This document shows positions 47,814 to 61,389 of a stretch of DNA of 64,000 nucleotides, one piece after another. How positions within the stretch are numbered: the stretch's first letter is position 1; each line of letters begins with the position of its first letter. Source of the DNA: Datnioides undecimradiatus. Taxonomy: Eukaryota > Chordata > Actinopteri > Lobotiformes > Datnioididae. The notes beneath the pieces are model-generated. The model was not told the origin of the DNA, ran no database searches, and was given only the letters and a program-made list of their open reading frames with translations. The stretch lies in NCBI GenBank assembly GCA_008933995.1, contig WARS01000014.1, positions 9,037,192 through 9,101,191 of the forward strand, read 5' to 3'. The translations under genes and the position numbers were made by a program.

Positions 47814-50333
47814 TACATTAGATTTGGCCCTAACTACACTGAATGCCTTGGAACCAACTTCAGAACCAACAAAAATACTGATGTGTACATAATGAAAGAT
47901 TCTAAAGCGTGTAAAGTATAATATTGTCAAGTTAAACAGATTAACAGAGAGCTCTTATTCCAAGTCATATTATGTTTCCCACAGAGCTGGACCTTAGGTT
48001 TACAGATCTCCTGTAAAGGCTGCATTGCTTAAAAAGGTCAGTTTTGATTTCACTCTTTCACCATGTCATAGTGACACACAGTTATTAAGTAAAATGAAAA
48101 GGAGACAATTATAAGTGACAGCAACCATGATGATGTACAGCCCTTTCATTCTAACCATTTTAGGGTTTTTTTAGTCAATTCTTCTGGTTTTTCTCTTACG
48201 CTACTTTTTGTGTTTTTGCACCAAAATGCCAGGGTGAAGTGTGACATTCTACTTGTGAAATTCAGCAAAAAGAACCTCATCCTGGTTAAAGGCCCAGGCA
48301 GCTGTCGCTCTGGTTTGTGTCCATTTGTTATCATGAAGCAGCCTCAAGCTGTGAGACCATGTGACTGACGAGCCTTTCCGTTTGACAATCTCTAGTGTTT
48401 GATTCTGTAGCTCCTGCTTTCAAACGTCTATTCATTTCCAAAACCGCCCATTCAGCTCGTCCATTACTCTGTACAACAATATGACGTATTCTGTTTTAGT
48501 GAAGGCAAAGACACGTGCTTTACTGGTTAACTAACATCTGCCACGCTGGTTTCCAAAGTGCTAACCCTAACGTAACGCTTAACCCCGCACACAGACTGCA
48601 ATGTGTGTTTCACGGTTTACTCAAATCAATCATCTGAAACAGAAATGTTGTAGAGCTCTTTCCACCTGACTGCAATTATTAAAGTCCAAGTCGTAATCCA
48701 ACTTCACAAACTGCCAAACTGGATTTCTAACTATTTATTTTGGTCAGGATTTTTGAACAGCCGTCATTAGCTCTCACAGATCAGACAGGAAATCCTACTG
48801 CGTGACCGGGAAATTCAGGTATGACATTAACACATGAAAGGCTGATGAATGTGGGCGGCTTGAGACAAAGGCGATAAATTGTCAGCTGTGGGAGGAAAAT
48901 ACAAGTGAAATGACTATTGTGAGATTTTGACAGAAAAGCGTAGAAAGTGGCTCTTGGTGACATTTTGAAAGGTGTAATAATTCCTTTTATTTTTAATTTA
49001 ACAGCACACCGCAGAGATGCCACAGTTTGAACAAAGGAAACCAGTCAGACTTCACCATATAATACAGGTAGAACATCTACAGTGGTTACCTCGACCTCTG
49101 TCTGAGCACCTAGACTCAGCCCCCCTCCCATCTGTTACTTAGCATGCTAACCAACTGGCTAACACCCCTTCAGTTGCTCAGAGAATCATTAAAACAATGA
49201 ATTGAATTAAGAACAAGAATAAGTATCAACTAATAAAAGTCAACCAGTCAACCCAGCAGCCAACTGGTACATCTGCACATACTGGATCTGTGTTAAGGTT
49301 TACCTAAGCTGCTTAATTGCCCCTGCAGACACACACATTCAATTGTGTCCAAACCATTTCTTATGGACACTTTGAACGGCTCCCGCTGCCTCCTGAGATG
49401 CAACCTCCCCACCCGGCTTGGTCTTAAGTGTTACTAATATACCAGAGGACAGGGGAGCTGAAGATATTCTAATGAATTCCTTCATCCCACAGAGAATTAT
49501 CCCCATTCTGTGGCTCCACGGGGCTTTTCCATCCATTTAGTTCATAGTTTTGGTTTTACAACACTTTTCCTGCCTGGTTCAGTCCCAGCCCTGTTTCCAG
49601 CAGTACTGGGCATCTATTTTTTAGAAGAAAAAGGCTCTAATATATTTTATGATCCATGCTCAGCACCAGACAGCAAATGGACAGAGACTGAATTTTGGAC
49701 GTACAGTCATTTGGTGGCCAGGAACGTGACTGCACAAGAATGCTAACGTTGCCTAGACGAGGTTAGGGTAAGATGTTTGAGCTGTTAGCCAGCTCAATTT
49801 GGAATTTTTCCATCTTCAAAAAGCAAAAAGTTTTATTTATAAATAAAACTATTTATAAATAAAACTAATTCAGAATTATTAGCAGAAGACCCTCTTGTGC
49901 CAAACATCAAAGTAAAAAGTCTGTATAGTACGTACTGCTGTGGCTCATTCAGGTTACAAACATACAGTATAATGGGTGAACAACCCTTTCTAGGCCCAGC
50001 TACAAATTTTCAATAAGTTTGAGTTCAGCCCTCTGACTGACTTGGCTCGCCCTTTGTTTCAGCCGTTCTTGTGTTGCTTCAGCTGAATGTTTGGAATTAT
50101 GGCTTTGCTGGACAATAAATCTTCCCCCAAGCTGCAGATGTGCTGATGAAAACTTTAGGTTTTCCAACAGATTTCCCTCTTTTTTGCTGCATGGCATGTT
50201 GGTGTGGATCTGAATTGCAGTCTTTAACTTAAGCTAAGTCTCATCAGACTATAACTATTTTAAAACTAGAGCAACCTTCGTTCTGACAAGTGCAGATCAC
50301 ACAACAGTTCACGTCTACTTGACCTGATAGGGG
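47814..50333. other. Non-coding DNA
   Basis: No exon or element recognised. A tandem TTATAAATAAAACTA duplication lies at about 49835-49866. Confidence 0.5.
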
Positions 50334-50646
50334 TGTAACAATTAAGGGGAGGACAAAAAGAAACAAAACTTACTGAGGCAAGTAGAAATGCAGTCCAAAT
50401 AATCCATTAACACAAATCCAAAAACACAGCAAACACTGGGAAATACAGAGAGAGAAGGCACACATAATAACAAAGAAAAGAACAAAAGGAGCTGACAAAC
50501 AATATACGGACATGGGAGGTGAGGTGAATGAGACACAGGTGACAGCAACTGATCAACTAATGACACAGGTAGGGAGGGACAGGAAGTACACAGCACAGAG
50601 ATGCATACTCTACAAAATAAAACAGGAAATAAACCCAAACATGACA
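50334..50646 (-). mobile_element. Probable solo-LTR-like repeat, copy 2
   Basis: Inverse orientation copy of the family at 11871-12224. Read on the minus strand it starts TGTCATG (50646 leftwards) and ends near TGTTACA (50334). It shares four ordered blocks with copy 1. The 121-codon minus frame 50342-50707 lies within it and is not a gene. No target duplication was identified. Confidence 0.45.
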
Positions 50647-53282
50647 GATAAGACCCGATCTGCAAGTAAAAGCCTCCACGCCTGAGAAACCCAAGTGTTG
50701 AAAACAACAGGACAGCACTCAGAGTAGAGTGAGCACTTTGTTTTAAAAAGGAAAATGTAATAGTGTGGTTGAAGCCTTTGTGGCTAACACAGTTGGGACA
50801 CTGGTCTTTGCAGCTGTTGGCACAGATGATAGAAGGTGAATCATGGAATAACTTTTTTGCGGCTGAGGAAGTTGTCTTTAGTAATCACATGATAGTGGGC
50901 AACCATATCCAAACAGAGACTGGATGTTGACGGCTACACATGTGGATAAGTATGAGATTAGCTAAGGCTAATTAGCTTTAGTAGATTTCACACACTGTAA
51001 CACTGCAAAAACAGAAACTGCAGCTGCAACAGAGACGTGGCATTCTTCTTTGTTTAGCCAAATGGATTTCTTGTGGTGCCTGTGGACATGGTGGAGAATC
51101 TTTGGCTCAGATTTGCTCTGAAGTTTCACTTCATCTATTTCTGTCCACGGCCTCCTCGGCAGCAGTGTGTCCGCGGAGAGCTGGACTCACGGACGTCAGA
51201 TCTTTCGCCTCTCTGTTCTTCTTGGTTTCCTTTGGTCCAAAGAGCGACAGCTGGGTTGTTAACCGTGATGCAGTGTTCCTTTCGCCGAGGAGCAGAGATT
51301 GTGAGACCAGAGTGTTTTTGTCAGTCAGTAAAATGTTGAACTGAAATAGCCAAAGGAATTTCACTGCGAAGCTACCTTGTAAACACTGGACATTTGTGCT
51401 TGATCAAAGAAACCAAGCAGTGTTTAGGCTGATGGGTGCTAAAATTGGAGGATAATTTATGATTATTTATTCACGTATTTATTTTCTGAGCACCTCTGCA
51501 AATTTACTGTGGGGAGAGTCTCACTGGTGGAAACATTCGTGAATGGAGCGCTGATTGAACTGTCACCGTGCCTCATTTTTCACCTTGGCTTAAGTTTCAG
51601 TCTGCCATAATAACCCTGGCTGTCACTGGTGCACCACCGAGCACCTGAAGCCATTCATAATCTGCTTCATGATCTGACATCTCAGAGCAGAAAGCCCTCA
51701 CCTCACAGTCTGAGGTAACAGCTGCTGCGACTGGCCAGAGCGAACCCTGCCCAAAGTCTGTCGTCTTCAACTGTGCGTATAATGTCTCTACCTGCTGAAT
51801 GAAGATTGTGCTTCTACGTACAGATAACTGCATTCTTGTTTTTCTTAAGAATTCATTCATGCAGGTCCCATCATAGGCTGGATCTGGCCCGATATGTAAC
51901 AAATATCTGATAATATAAAATGTTCATGCAGGTTATTTTTCAATAAGATGAAGAAATGATGTAAAATATTTATTGCTACTTATTTTTCATAATCTAAGCA
52001 CAGCAAACTTTGTGCAGGCAGTCAAACGTCTATTGCATCGCAACATTACAACACAAGAAGACCAGCCCACCATTAAGCTGCAGCTGTGGCCCTTCAAGGG
52101 ACAGTTTTGGGCACCCCAGATCTATACAATCACTATAATTGATTTGGACACAAAACTAATAAGAATAACATTAAATATAATGCACAGTTCAAATATCAAA
52201 GGTGCAACTGCTAAAATACCATAAGCATTTTCAGTTACTGATATATATTTTTTCAATACTGTAAGATTTGCTCAAAATCATATTGCAGTTGAACACACGA
52301 TCAGTGCATTAAGTGTTAACAGAGGTGAAAATTACATCATCTACGTCATCTCTTTTAACTTGGCAATTTGTACTTTATATATAGTTCTCTGCAGTAGCTA
52401 TTCATTCGGCTTATCTATATCACAGTGCTTTTAGTTACCGGCACAGTCAGTCATTCCCGCAGAGGATTCAAATGACCCACACACACACCCAGGGGATATA
52501 GCATAGAAACCCTGCATTAGAGTTTCTAACTACTGTTGGTTCATATATCAGCGGACTTGTGAAGCAGCTGCAGTTTGTTGGACTGCGCGGTGAACATATG
52601 AAGCGGCTGCTCTTCTTATCTCAATGGAGCTGCAGCATTAAGTTCAGCTTCCACTCACCCCGCTTCACGTTTGAAAAAAAGCGCATTTGACTGCTGAAAC
52701 AGAACTAAATCAATAGGCAGTGGAACAAAGTGTGTGATTTTCTGACTCAAACCAGTTAGCATTAAGTTACTCTTTTACCCATCATGCCTTTGGGGTTGTT
52801 CTTTAGAGAAATGATGAAAGCTGACGAGGATAAGTCAAATGAATGTGCACCAGTGACTTGCGGGAGATGGTGTTATCAGCACGATGTGGACTGGGAGTTA
52901 TCCTCATGTTCCCTGCCTTAGCAGCCACTAATATAATGACGTGCACTTCTGTCCACAGAGGCTGTAGAAAGAAGAAAGACGCATTCTTCCTTCCAACTTC
53001 CCGCCCCGTACGGCATAAGGCGCTTTGACCAATGTTCGAATCACTTGTTTGCAATTCGGGATTCCGGTTTCTTGGGGTTATTGAATACGGGCTTTTTGAT
53101 TCAGATAATTAGCTGCCGCTGTGATGAAAACCAGCAGCGAGGCAGACTCAGGGGCGAGTGGTTGCGTTTTGATTCGAAATGTGCTGCCTTTCTCATCGGT
53201 AATGTGACATCCTGAGAGGCTTTATAACCATCTGCCGTGGGACCGGACCATTTCTCTCTGGCCAGCCATCATGCTGCTCACT
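50647..53282. other. Non-coding DNA
   Basis: No exon or element recognised. 52900-53240 is moderately GC-rich, unique-looking sequence. The 101-codon minus frame 51597-51902 has no motif. Confidence 0.5.

Positions 53283-53318
<36 letters not shown>
53283..53318 (+). repeat. (TC)n microsatellite
   Basis: About 18 TC units. Confidence 0.95.
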
Positions 53319-53320
<2 letters not shown>

Positions 53321-53930
53321 CCTCACTGACTCTGACTGTCTTTGCTTAAGGCCTCTAAAGTGTGGACTCCACTCATGTGAAATCAAGCTGAGAACATTTA
53401 CAAGAGCAGGATTCTTTTTCTCCGGTCTGTCAAAAGAAGAGGTGTGGCCTGCTCAGACAGTTCGATGCATTACTAGATACACGGTCCATAGTCTGATACA
53501 AAGGGTTAAAGCTGAATTTATAATAATACATAACACTGAGACTCAGAGCAGGTTCAATATGATTAAATTAGGCTGCATGTAGCCACAAGGCTCCACATGA
53601 CATGCATTTGGTTAGCTGCTCATGAGCGTAAGGATCCAAGCAGGTGGCTGTATGGAAAACTGTGTGCTGACTTAAATTCATAACCATATGGAGTATATGT
53701 GCACACAATGACTGGACGTGTGTGCACAATGTAAAGATTTCAAACAATACGTTGAACATGAACCTAGTCTAGTCTCAACATCCACTTTGTAGCATTCATG
53801 TTGTTTCCGCAAAATGACTTGAAAGCTCATGAACACAGCACAGTGAGAAGGACAACGTTTGAGGAGCACATGAACACATTGCTTGGAGATACCAAACAGC
53901 AAAAGCAGAAGTTGTATTTATGTTGTATTA
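53319..53930. other. Non-coding DNA
   Basis: Nothing recognised. Confidence 0.5.
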
Positions 53931-54095
53931 TGTTGTATTCTATTTTATTTGTATAGCACCAAACCGCAACAGATGCTGGCTCAGGATGCTTTACACATAG
54001 AGCAGATCCCACAATGGGCAAACACTTGACGGCGGCAGCAAGGACAAACTTGCTTCAACAGACAAAAGCCTTGAGCAGAACATATCTGAATACAA
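53931..54095 (+). repeat. Common fish dispersed-repeat fragment
   Basis: TTTATTTGTATAGCACCAAA, then CTCAGGATGCTTTACACATAG, then GCAAACACTTGACGGCGGCAGC and AAGCCTTGAGCAGAACATA follow the order of a very abundant fish interspersed repeat. Known from general familiarity with fish genomes; class not determined here. Confidence 0.5.
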
Positions 54096-54129
54096 CATGG
54101 TGAATTTGATGGTGAACTCATCTTCCCAT

Positions 54130-54265
54130 GTCTCCTTCTTCTTGCATCGTCTTACACATGGACATGACAGCTACCCCAAAGTGGAGCCAAAACATCTCAA
54201 TAGCCTCCTGGTGGCTGGCTTCAGTGTAGGTTATAACCCCACCCAAGCAAAAGGGGACCTGGTCT
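54130..54265 (+). repeat. Possible dispersed-repeat fragment
   Basis: CAAAGTGGAGCCAAAACATCTCAATAGC-CTCCTGGTGGCTGGCTTCAGTGTAGG-TTATAACCCCACCC matches a phrase I recognise as recurrent in fish genomes. Ends not defined. Confidence 0.35.
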
Positions 54266-56605
54266 AATGAATGTTTCCCTAGCGGGGTTTCTGTTGTTTT
54301 AGGAACTTCTTTTTATTCTAATGTTCATTCAAGTGTTCATTTATTTTAAGTGTGGAAACAAGGTTTTTGATGCTATGAGATGGGAGTGTGACATCATGAC
54401 TGACATTGAATTGGATGGACAAAGGGCGGAATCTCGACACTGTGGCCCTGCACCTCCATCGCTAGAGTGGTAGACCGGTTTCAGCTCATTAAGGTTAACG
54501 TTCAAACACAGGCGAGGAGATGAGGCTATCATTCTCAGCTCGGTAATATGAAAATAACAACCATGTGACAGTGACCGCGGTGATTGGGTAGTCAGCTCAC
54601 AGGAGAACAGACAGATGCCTGGAGAGATTGTTTTTTGAGGGATGTATTTTAAACGTATTCATGATGAACCTCATACAGCGTTTGGTGCAGGTTTTATGGC
54701 TTGTGTTAATGTAGTTATTAATGTAGTACCTTGCCACAAGTGATCTCAGACAGTAGCAGCCCAGAGCCGGAGCTTAGTGACTGCAGAAGAGGTATTATGA
54801 CACTAACTGTCCCCCCTCTTGAAGTGATGTTCACTGCTGTGTCCAGTATCTCATATCTCATGGCAGAGTGAACTGGCAGAGGAAAGTTTGCAGTGGGTCC
54901 AGCCTCAGTGTGCCACATTCTGCTCGCTAATGTGAGACCCACAGTGAGTCTTTAAACCATCTGCTCTGAGACCTGACCATCTAAACGCCAGGCCAACCCT
55001 GTTAAAATGTTGGCTGAGGGCTCCTTTCTCTCTCTCTGTCATTCTCCATCACACAGACTCACCCCTTCTCTCCTCCACCCCTCTGCTGCCTCCATACTTG
55101 TTCCTCTGCTCATCCATCCTTCCCTTCCCCCAGCCCGTCCTTTCCAGTCTAACCCTCCCCATCTCCCCGGCCTGTCTGTCTCTTCCTCTGCCCTCACCCC
55201 CCTCTACGTCCCTCTCCTTCCCCGAGGTGGAACTACCAATTATGATAAAATGAACCGTGACAGCCTGGACATCTGCTGAAGAGCGAGCTCTATTGAGGGG
55301 ATTCATTTTGTTGTCCGCCGAAACACAGACAGAGCAGGAGAATGACAAAGTGAGGCGGCCGAGGCCGGGGTCAGGATGAATCCTCGCGGTGGTCAGAAGC
55401 GAGAGACGGATGTGGCGACATCATAAATATATGCTGATATCAAAGCTATAAAACGTGAAGAACTGCAATCAGAGACGCGTTAGCACTGTGCGTCCTACGG
55501 TCCATTAGCAAGAGTGGATGCTGCACAGGCCAAGTGCTGGTTATGACAATGACACGTATTGAAGAGAAGATTACTAAGAGTGCTGTAACACGAGGTTCTG
55601 TTGAGGTTAGAGTTGCCTGGATCAGATATCTGTGTTAAAAGCTAAAGCAGCATTGGGCATGCACCAGGCTGATAGCTGTCAAATCTTCAGAAAGGCTGGC
55701 TTTCACAGTGAAGGCAGATCATTTAAAAAAAGATATTCTTACTCTCCTCAGACCATCGCATGAATATGAAAGAGATTTTCAAAAAGAATTTATCATTTTT
55801 TCAGTTTTTTTCCTTGATCCTCGATGTGTCCTGGCACTGTGATGTATTCAAGATGGCGACCGTAGTGGTGTTGGGCCTGAAGAGGAGCGTGGAGCTGGAA
55901 ACATCGCTGTTAAATGCCTCAGTAATCTTGTCTCAGTGTGCACACCTGCATGTGTCTTCACTGGTCCAGCTCCAGTTCATACAGACATACTGTATTATCA
56001 CCTTACACTGTTATTGATGTTTGCACACTATTGCCAGTTCGCACAATACGCAGCAGACATGCAGCTGTGAAGATTCATTTAGGGTTGACTCTCCATCCAC
56101 GTCCGGTGTAACCGCCCTTTCAGCTCAGCTTTGAGAAAGACGTGTTTCTTGAGCTGCTCAGTGCTCTGTTCTGCTAACCTGCAGGTCTCTAACTGTGTCC
56201 GTCTGCTGTTTGGTGCTGACAACACGGTGTACGGTCATCGTAAGACCTCATTCGCATCTGCCCATTACTGCCACGAAGACTGAACCAAAGTGTGAACCGA
56301 CCTGTCTTGGGTTCATCAAGAAAGGTGCTCACATGTTACATATAGTCGTTCCCAAACCATGTTTTGGATAGCACATACATTTAAAACAAAATGCATGTTC
56401 GCTGCATTTGCCCATCATATTTCAGGGACAGGGTGGAATCCTCTTCAAACATTCATCATGAAAAACATGTCGCGTTACAGCGGCAGCGTGTGTTGTCATG
56501 TGTTTGTGCGTACTGCACCGAGTCACTTGAGACCCTGGATGGATGTCACATGCTCTCTGCAGCGCCACGCACAGCGGTACAATAAAGCTTCCCATCGCTG
56601 TCGAT
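54266..56605. other. Non-coding DNA
   Basis: 55020-55215 is C/T-rich (polypyrimidine) and yields a 90-codon Pro/Ser-rich frame and its complement. 55300-55470 is CpG-richer unique sequence. No exon recognised. Confidence 0.5.
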
Positions 56606-56648
56606 TCATAATTGATGATTAATTAGGGTGCAGTTAATTATTAATGAC
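56606..56648. promoter_or_regulatory. Cluster of homeodomain-like TAATTA sites
   Basis: Within 43 bp: TAATTG (56609-56614), GATTAATTAG (about 56617-56626) and TTAATTATTAA (56634-56644). The spacing and the complex flanking sequence suggest a regulatory element, but AT-rich sequence can make such sites by chance. Confidence 0.25.
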
Positions 56649-59600
56649 TCTGGAATTCTTTTAGAAAACAGAAAATGGCACAGATTCAATTGAGAACAAA
56701 AGACGACCAAGCCGTATTTGTAATTTGCCTTTATGCCCCGTGCGTGTCGAGCTATTGCGCAAAATGAAGGGCGCTGTATTTCAGCTTCCACTGTGAGCAA
56801 AAGTTTCCATGAAATCCTGGAAACTTTGGCTTTGGTTGCAGAGTTTGGACAGTTTCTTATTCTCTGTCTCAGACGCTACCTCGTCACTCCTTTGACTTTT
56901 AAATAATTCAGCACACGCCTGTATTAATTTCAATCTTTTGTACCACTTTCCGCTGAGTTGAGGCGCGCTGCCGCCTCTCTCCTCAGCTCACTTCATCTCT
57001 GTCACTTTTTGTCATCTTGATGTTTTTATTTTTTAATTTAACCGCGCCCTGTGAAAGGAATATTCAGATCACGCACCGGGGATTTCACTGTCTACACTTC
57101 CTCTTTGTTCCTCCTCGTCATTTTTTTGTAAACAGAACCAAACTCACCCTAGAACACCGGAACCTGACGTGCATTAACATGAACCCAACAAACTAAATCT
57201 GCACCTTAACTTACCAGATAGTGCCTGAGTCGGTAAAACCAGTTTTTAAGCCCGGTGTTGCTGTAATGTTGCATCGACATCTTAAAAATATGAAACTGCT
57301 GCCTAAAGCTCCTCTGTGACGGTGCTAGTCTAGACTGGGACCGTTTAAGAGTTTCGGTAATGCTGTGTTCTGATTTTCAATCAGTCCTATTCCCTTCTCT
57401 GCCCCTTTTTTTTGCTGCGGGCGCTTTAGTGCCCTTTACTTTGGACACTGACTCTAACCAGGGCATGTCCGCGTCCTTCTGGGACACTTCCGTGCCTCTT
57501 CTCTTCTCCAGTGTCTGCCCCCCTTCTCCTCCTTGCGCAGCGTCGCTGTGTCTGCGGCCGGCTTCGTATAATGAGGTCAGGATTTGCAACATGACCTTAA
57601 AGTAAACATGCCTTGCTAATGCTAACACAGGTGCAGCATCTCTTTTGTTTGTTAACGGTGACCTCCATTACAGGATTTTTGAACTTTCTGGTCCTGTAAT
57701 AGAGCTGTTTGGGACTGTCTGCTCCACCTGGAGAGCTCACAGAGGCGGAGGAAGCCGTGTTGCTCTACCAAGCCAGTTTTCGATCTCATCACTGGAGTCT
57801 TTTCCATTAAAGCACAAGTCCCAACATTGTGCAGCTTGTCCAAGTGTTGCTCCTTGTGGCTGCTGGGATTGAATCACCCATTTCAACATATATGCAGTGT
57901 GTTTTTCTGCCCTCCAGCCTCAGGGGGGCAGTGATGAGCACATCGCGGCAAGGCACACCAAAGATTAAAGGATTGCCAGAGGTGTTTTCTCGCAGTGTGT
58001 TTTGGTTTTACGGGAGAAAAGACTTCACAGAGGTAAATGAACTGGGCTGTTTGGTGGATGTACACATGGTTAACTTTCCAGCTTTTGCTGAAGTGCAGCA
58101 TTCAGCTGTTCCTCTGAGGCTTGTACCAAAGAACCATTCTTAAACGCTTCATTGCAATAAGACGCATGTCAGAAAACCAGCGCAGCACTCAGCTAAAAAG
58201 ATGTTAATGACTATGTTAATACACATGCACGCAGATCCAACTCAAAGTCTGTGTGAAGTTCATCCAAATACCAAATGAAGGTGGCTGACAGTGATTGGGA
58301 AACTCAGGACAAGTGCATTTCATTTACTGTCACTGAACAGTAAATTAAAAGGTTACTCGTGGCCTGATTCCCCCTGTTTACTGCAGCTGCTGAGATAAAA
58401 TGTTTCTGATTTAGAACCTGGGAGAAAATATTTCATTTTTACTTTAATCATTTATAATAATACACACATATAATGGGTGGAAATACTAAATACAATTGAA
58501 TATGGGATGAATTTGGATTAAATCAGATCAAAAATACCAATGTCTGATCATTGGCAATGTATTGAATTAAATCATCTTAGAGAGACAGATACACACACCT
58601 AATTCATCAATTTCAGACTTGTTTTTTGATTTTGTTCTTGGTTCAGTTGGTCCCACTCAGACCACATGTTACACGTTTGATATTTCACAACTGGAATCTG
58701 GACTGCCGGCTCTGCAGCAGGTGCGAAAAGTGAGAACACTATAATAATAAAACAGGTGAAAAACAGCAAGTCAATGAAAAACTGCTGGATTGTTTCTCTG
58801 TGAGAGCGACGTTATTACAGAACTCCAGACTTCCGGGTCTCAAGGCCGGGCCTCAGCGAAGAGCACGGAGAGACACGGCTCAGCGGAAACTCACCTTGTT
58901 CTTAAAAGGTTCAATCACCTCCATTTCTCCGTGTCTCTCCGTCTACCATTTCACACAATTTGGCTTTTTCCATCAATCACTCCGGCTTTTCTGCACAGCG
59001 CTGCCGCATAAATGAGCAAGGCCAAACGGATGGATGCCCATTTTGGCTCCGTCAAAGGAAAACACGAGGATTCATCATCCTGGCGCGATTCGGAGGGGGG
59101 TTGCCTAGTGACAGATCCGCAGCGCTTGAAGAATGTCTCGTATTTTTAGGTCGCAGTAGTAAAATAAGCTGGGGGAAAAACACGAGCTAATCCGCAGAGT
59201 TTAGTGGAGAACTCTTTCAGCGCAGCAGACACGGGGGCAAAGTGGAGCTCAAGCTCACCGTCTGCTGAACGGTTTTATCACGGTTTAAATTGTTACACTG
59301 CCAGATGTCAAACCAACATACCACCACAGGCTTATCCCAATCAACAAGTCCACGTGTTCTTTTGTATGTTTGATTCATATGATTTTAAAAAAGCCAGGAG
59401 AACCAATAGCTGTTGAGGGATATACTATCCTTTCATGCAGTCTTAGAAAATCGAGACTGTCTACCAGAGAGCGGGAGCCTTCATCGCCTGTCAAACTTAC
59501 ATAATCCCCCCACCCGATATCACGCAGAGGGCCAGTGAAGCTGTGTGTGTCCCAAAGCCCTATAGATGAATGTAAAGCAGTGTTAATAGATCGCACAGGG

Positions 59601-59738
59601 AGCAGGGTGGCTCACATTCATCAAACACCTTTTCTCATTAAGTATTAAAGGCAGGCCGAGGGACAGATCGATCCACTGAGCCAGGGATCTTTAACCTAGA
59701 TTGTTAGCTGCTGGCTCAACTGGGGAGACGGAGTGTAA
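56649..59738. other. Non-coding DNA
   Basis: No exon or element recognised. The 104-codon plus frame 57829-58143 has no motif or supported splice sites. Confidence 0.45.
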
Positions 59739-59761
59739 ACACACACACACACACACACACA
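59739..59761 (+). repeat. (CA)n microsatellite
   Basis: About 11 CA units. Confidence 0.95.
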
Positions 59762-60801
59762 CTCTGAATAATAGAAGAATGTACACAGACACGCATGCAG
59801 AGGAAGAAGTACATCCAAACAGCAGCAGGGGGAAGATGCGCACATGTTTGCAAAGGCTGAGATGGAAGCGAGAGATCACAGCGGAAACAAATGAGGACTG
59901 TCGATTCATGCAAACTTAACTTCACCCTCAGCAGATCTCACTGCAAAAACACTTCCCGATTTCTGTATCGGGTAAATATTCAGTTGAATTATTCAGCGTG
60001 CCAGGTTTCTACCTTTTTTGCTGTGTTCACCACATCTGCTGGGAAATGACGGACAGCAAATATCAGCATCTGTAATTTAATTCCTGCTATAATGTGTCCG
60101 CGGTTACCTCGTTGATATCGCTTGTGAAATCTGAAACTGAGAAGCCCACTGACTTTGATCAGATCCCGCCCCCTGCCGGGACACCGTTCTGTCCGAAGGG
60201 GCTCGTTAGCTGCAGCTTCTATCTGAACGCAAATTTTGAGAAAAAAGCAGCAGCAGAAATACAAATAACTGTTTTGCTTGTTTGGTCTTGTATCCGTCAC
60301 GCATTTATTAGGAGCTGGTTTCATTGAGACGACCAGCAGGTGGCAGCAGTCCTGCAGCCGAGTGCAATTAAACCACAGCAGAGGAAGATGGCGTGATGAA
60401 ATTATATTTTCAAAAGTCGAACCTTAATCGACAAGCAGTTTAGAAAAGTGATGGATATATGTTCGTTGCATGTGTTCGACTGATGAATGCCCTCATTGCT
60501 CACACAGATCTGATGTTTAAAGCCTGCTGTTGCTCCTTGCCTCGTCAGTGAAGCTGAGGTTTCGGTGGATGTTAATGTCACACACTGCACAAGGATTCAT
60601 TTGCTAAGGCTGTTTCCATTGCAGTTTGCTGCATTTTGCATTCATGGTTACACCGGAATATTTTTCTTACAATTTCTTTCTTACAATCTAGATTTTTTCC
60701 AGTTTTTAGCTTTTTTGGCTTTTCCTCTTTTTTTTCTTAGTTTTTATGTACAAACTAAAAAAACATGCATAAAAACAGGAGGACGGGGCGAGTGCAGTGT
60801 A
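59762..60801. other. Non-coding DNA
   Basis: Nothing recognised; short T-rich stretches near 60720-60740. Confidence 0.5.
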
Positions 60802-60804
60802 CCC

Positions 60805-60831
<27 letters not shown>
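60802..60831 (+). repeat. Compound (C)n(CA)n repeat
   Basis: About 15 C followed by about 8 CA units, then AAAGTT. Another CA run lies at 60859-60870. Confidence 0.9.
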
Positions 60832-60837
<6 letters not shown>

Positions 60838-61344
60838 TATCCCCTTCGCTTGCATCAACACACACACACACTCAGGGGCGGGCTGATGGAGGTAATTTGT
60901 TGTCTTTGACATTTTCTCTCCTTCAGGCCACAAACTAACTTCTGCTCCACTTTTGATTTCCACTGTTCCTCTGCTTTTCCTACCTGCCGCCGTTGTTTTG
61001 GATCCATCTATGTTCTGCTTTATCTCGTTTGATTCAGTTAGTACCATTGCATATAAATATTTCATAACAGCGCTGCAGATGCGCTGTGTATGTGTTGTTT
61101 TACGTCTTTCCTTCCCGTCGCCCTCTTCACTGCTTTTTTTTTTTTTTTCATCCCCACCAATTTCCTCCTCAATGCTCCCTGTCAGAAACACTTCTTTATG
61201 GGATAATTCTGGTTATTTTCATTCCTGGCCCTTATTTTCCTACCAGCTGCCATCACCATGATTGATTTCGTTCAGTATTGCATCACTCACTGCGGAGCCT
61301 TACAGCACTCATTGACTCGAAGCGCTGCACAAACACGAGGCCGA
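60832..61344. other. Non-coding DNA
   Basis: T homopolymer near 61134-61149. The 102-codon plus frame 60953-61261 shows no motif. Confidence 0.5.
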
Positions 61345-61358
61345 CCCCCCCCCCCACA

Positions 61359-61381
<23 letters not shown>
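61345..61381 (+). repeat. Compound (C)n(CA)n repeat
   Basis: About 10 C followed by about 13 CA units, then AAAAAAAGTTT. Confidence 0.9.
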
Positions 61382-61389
<8 letters not shown>

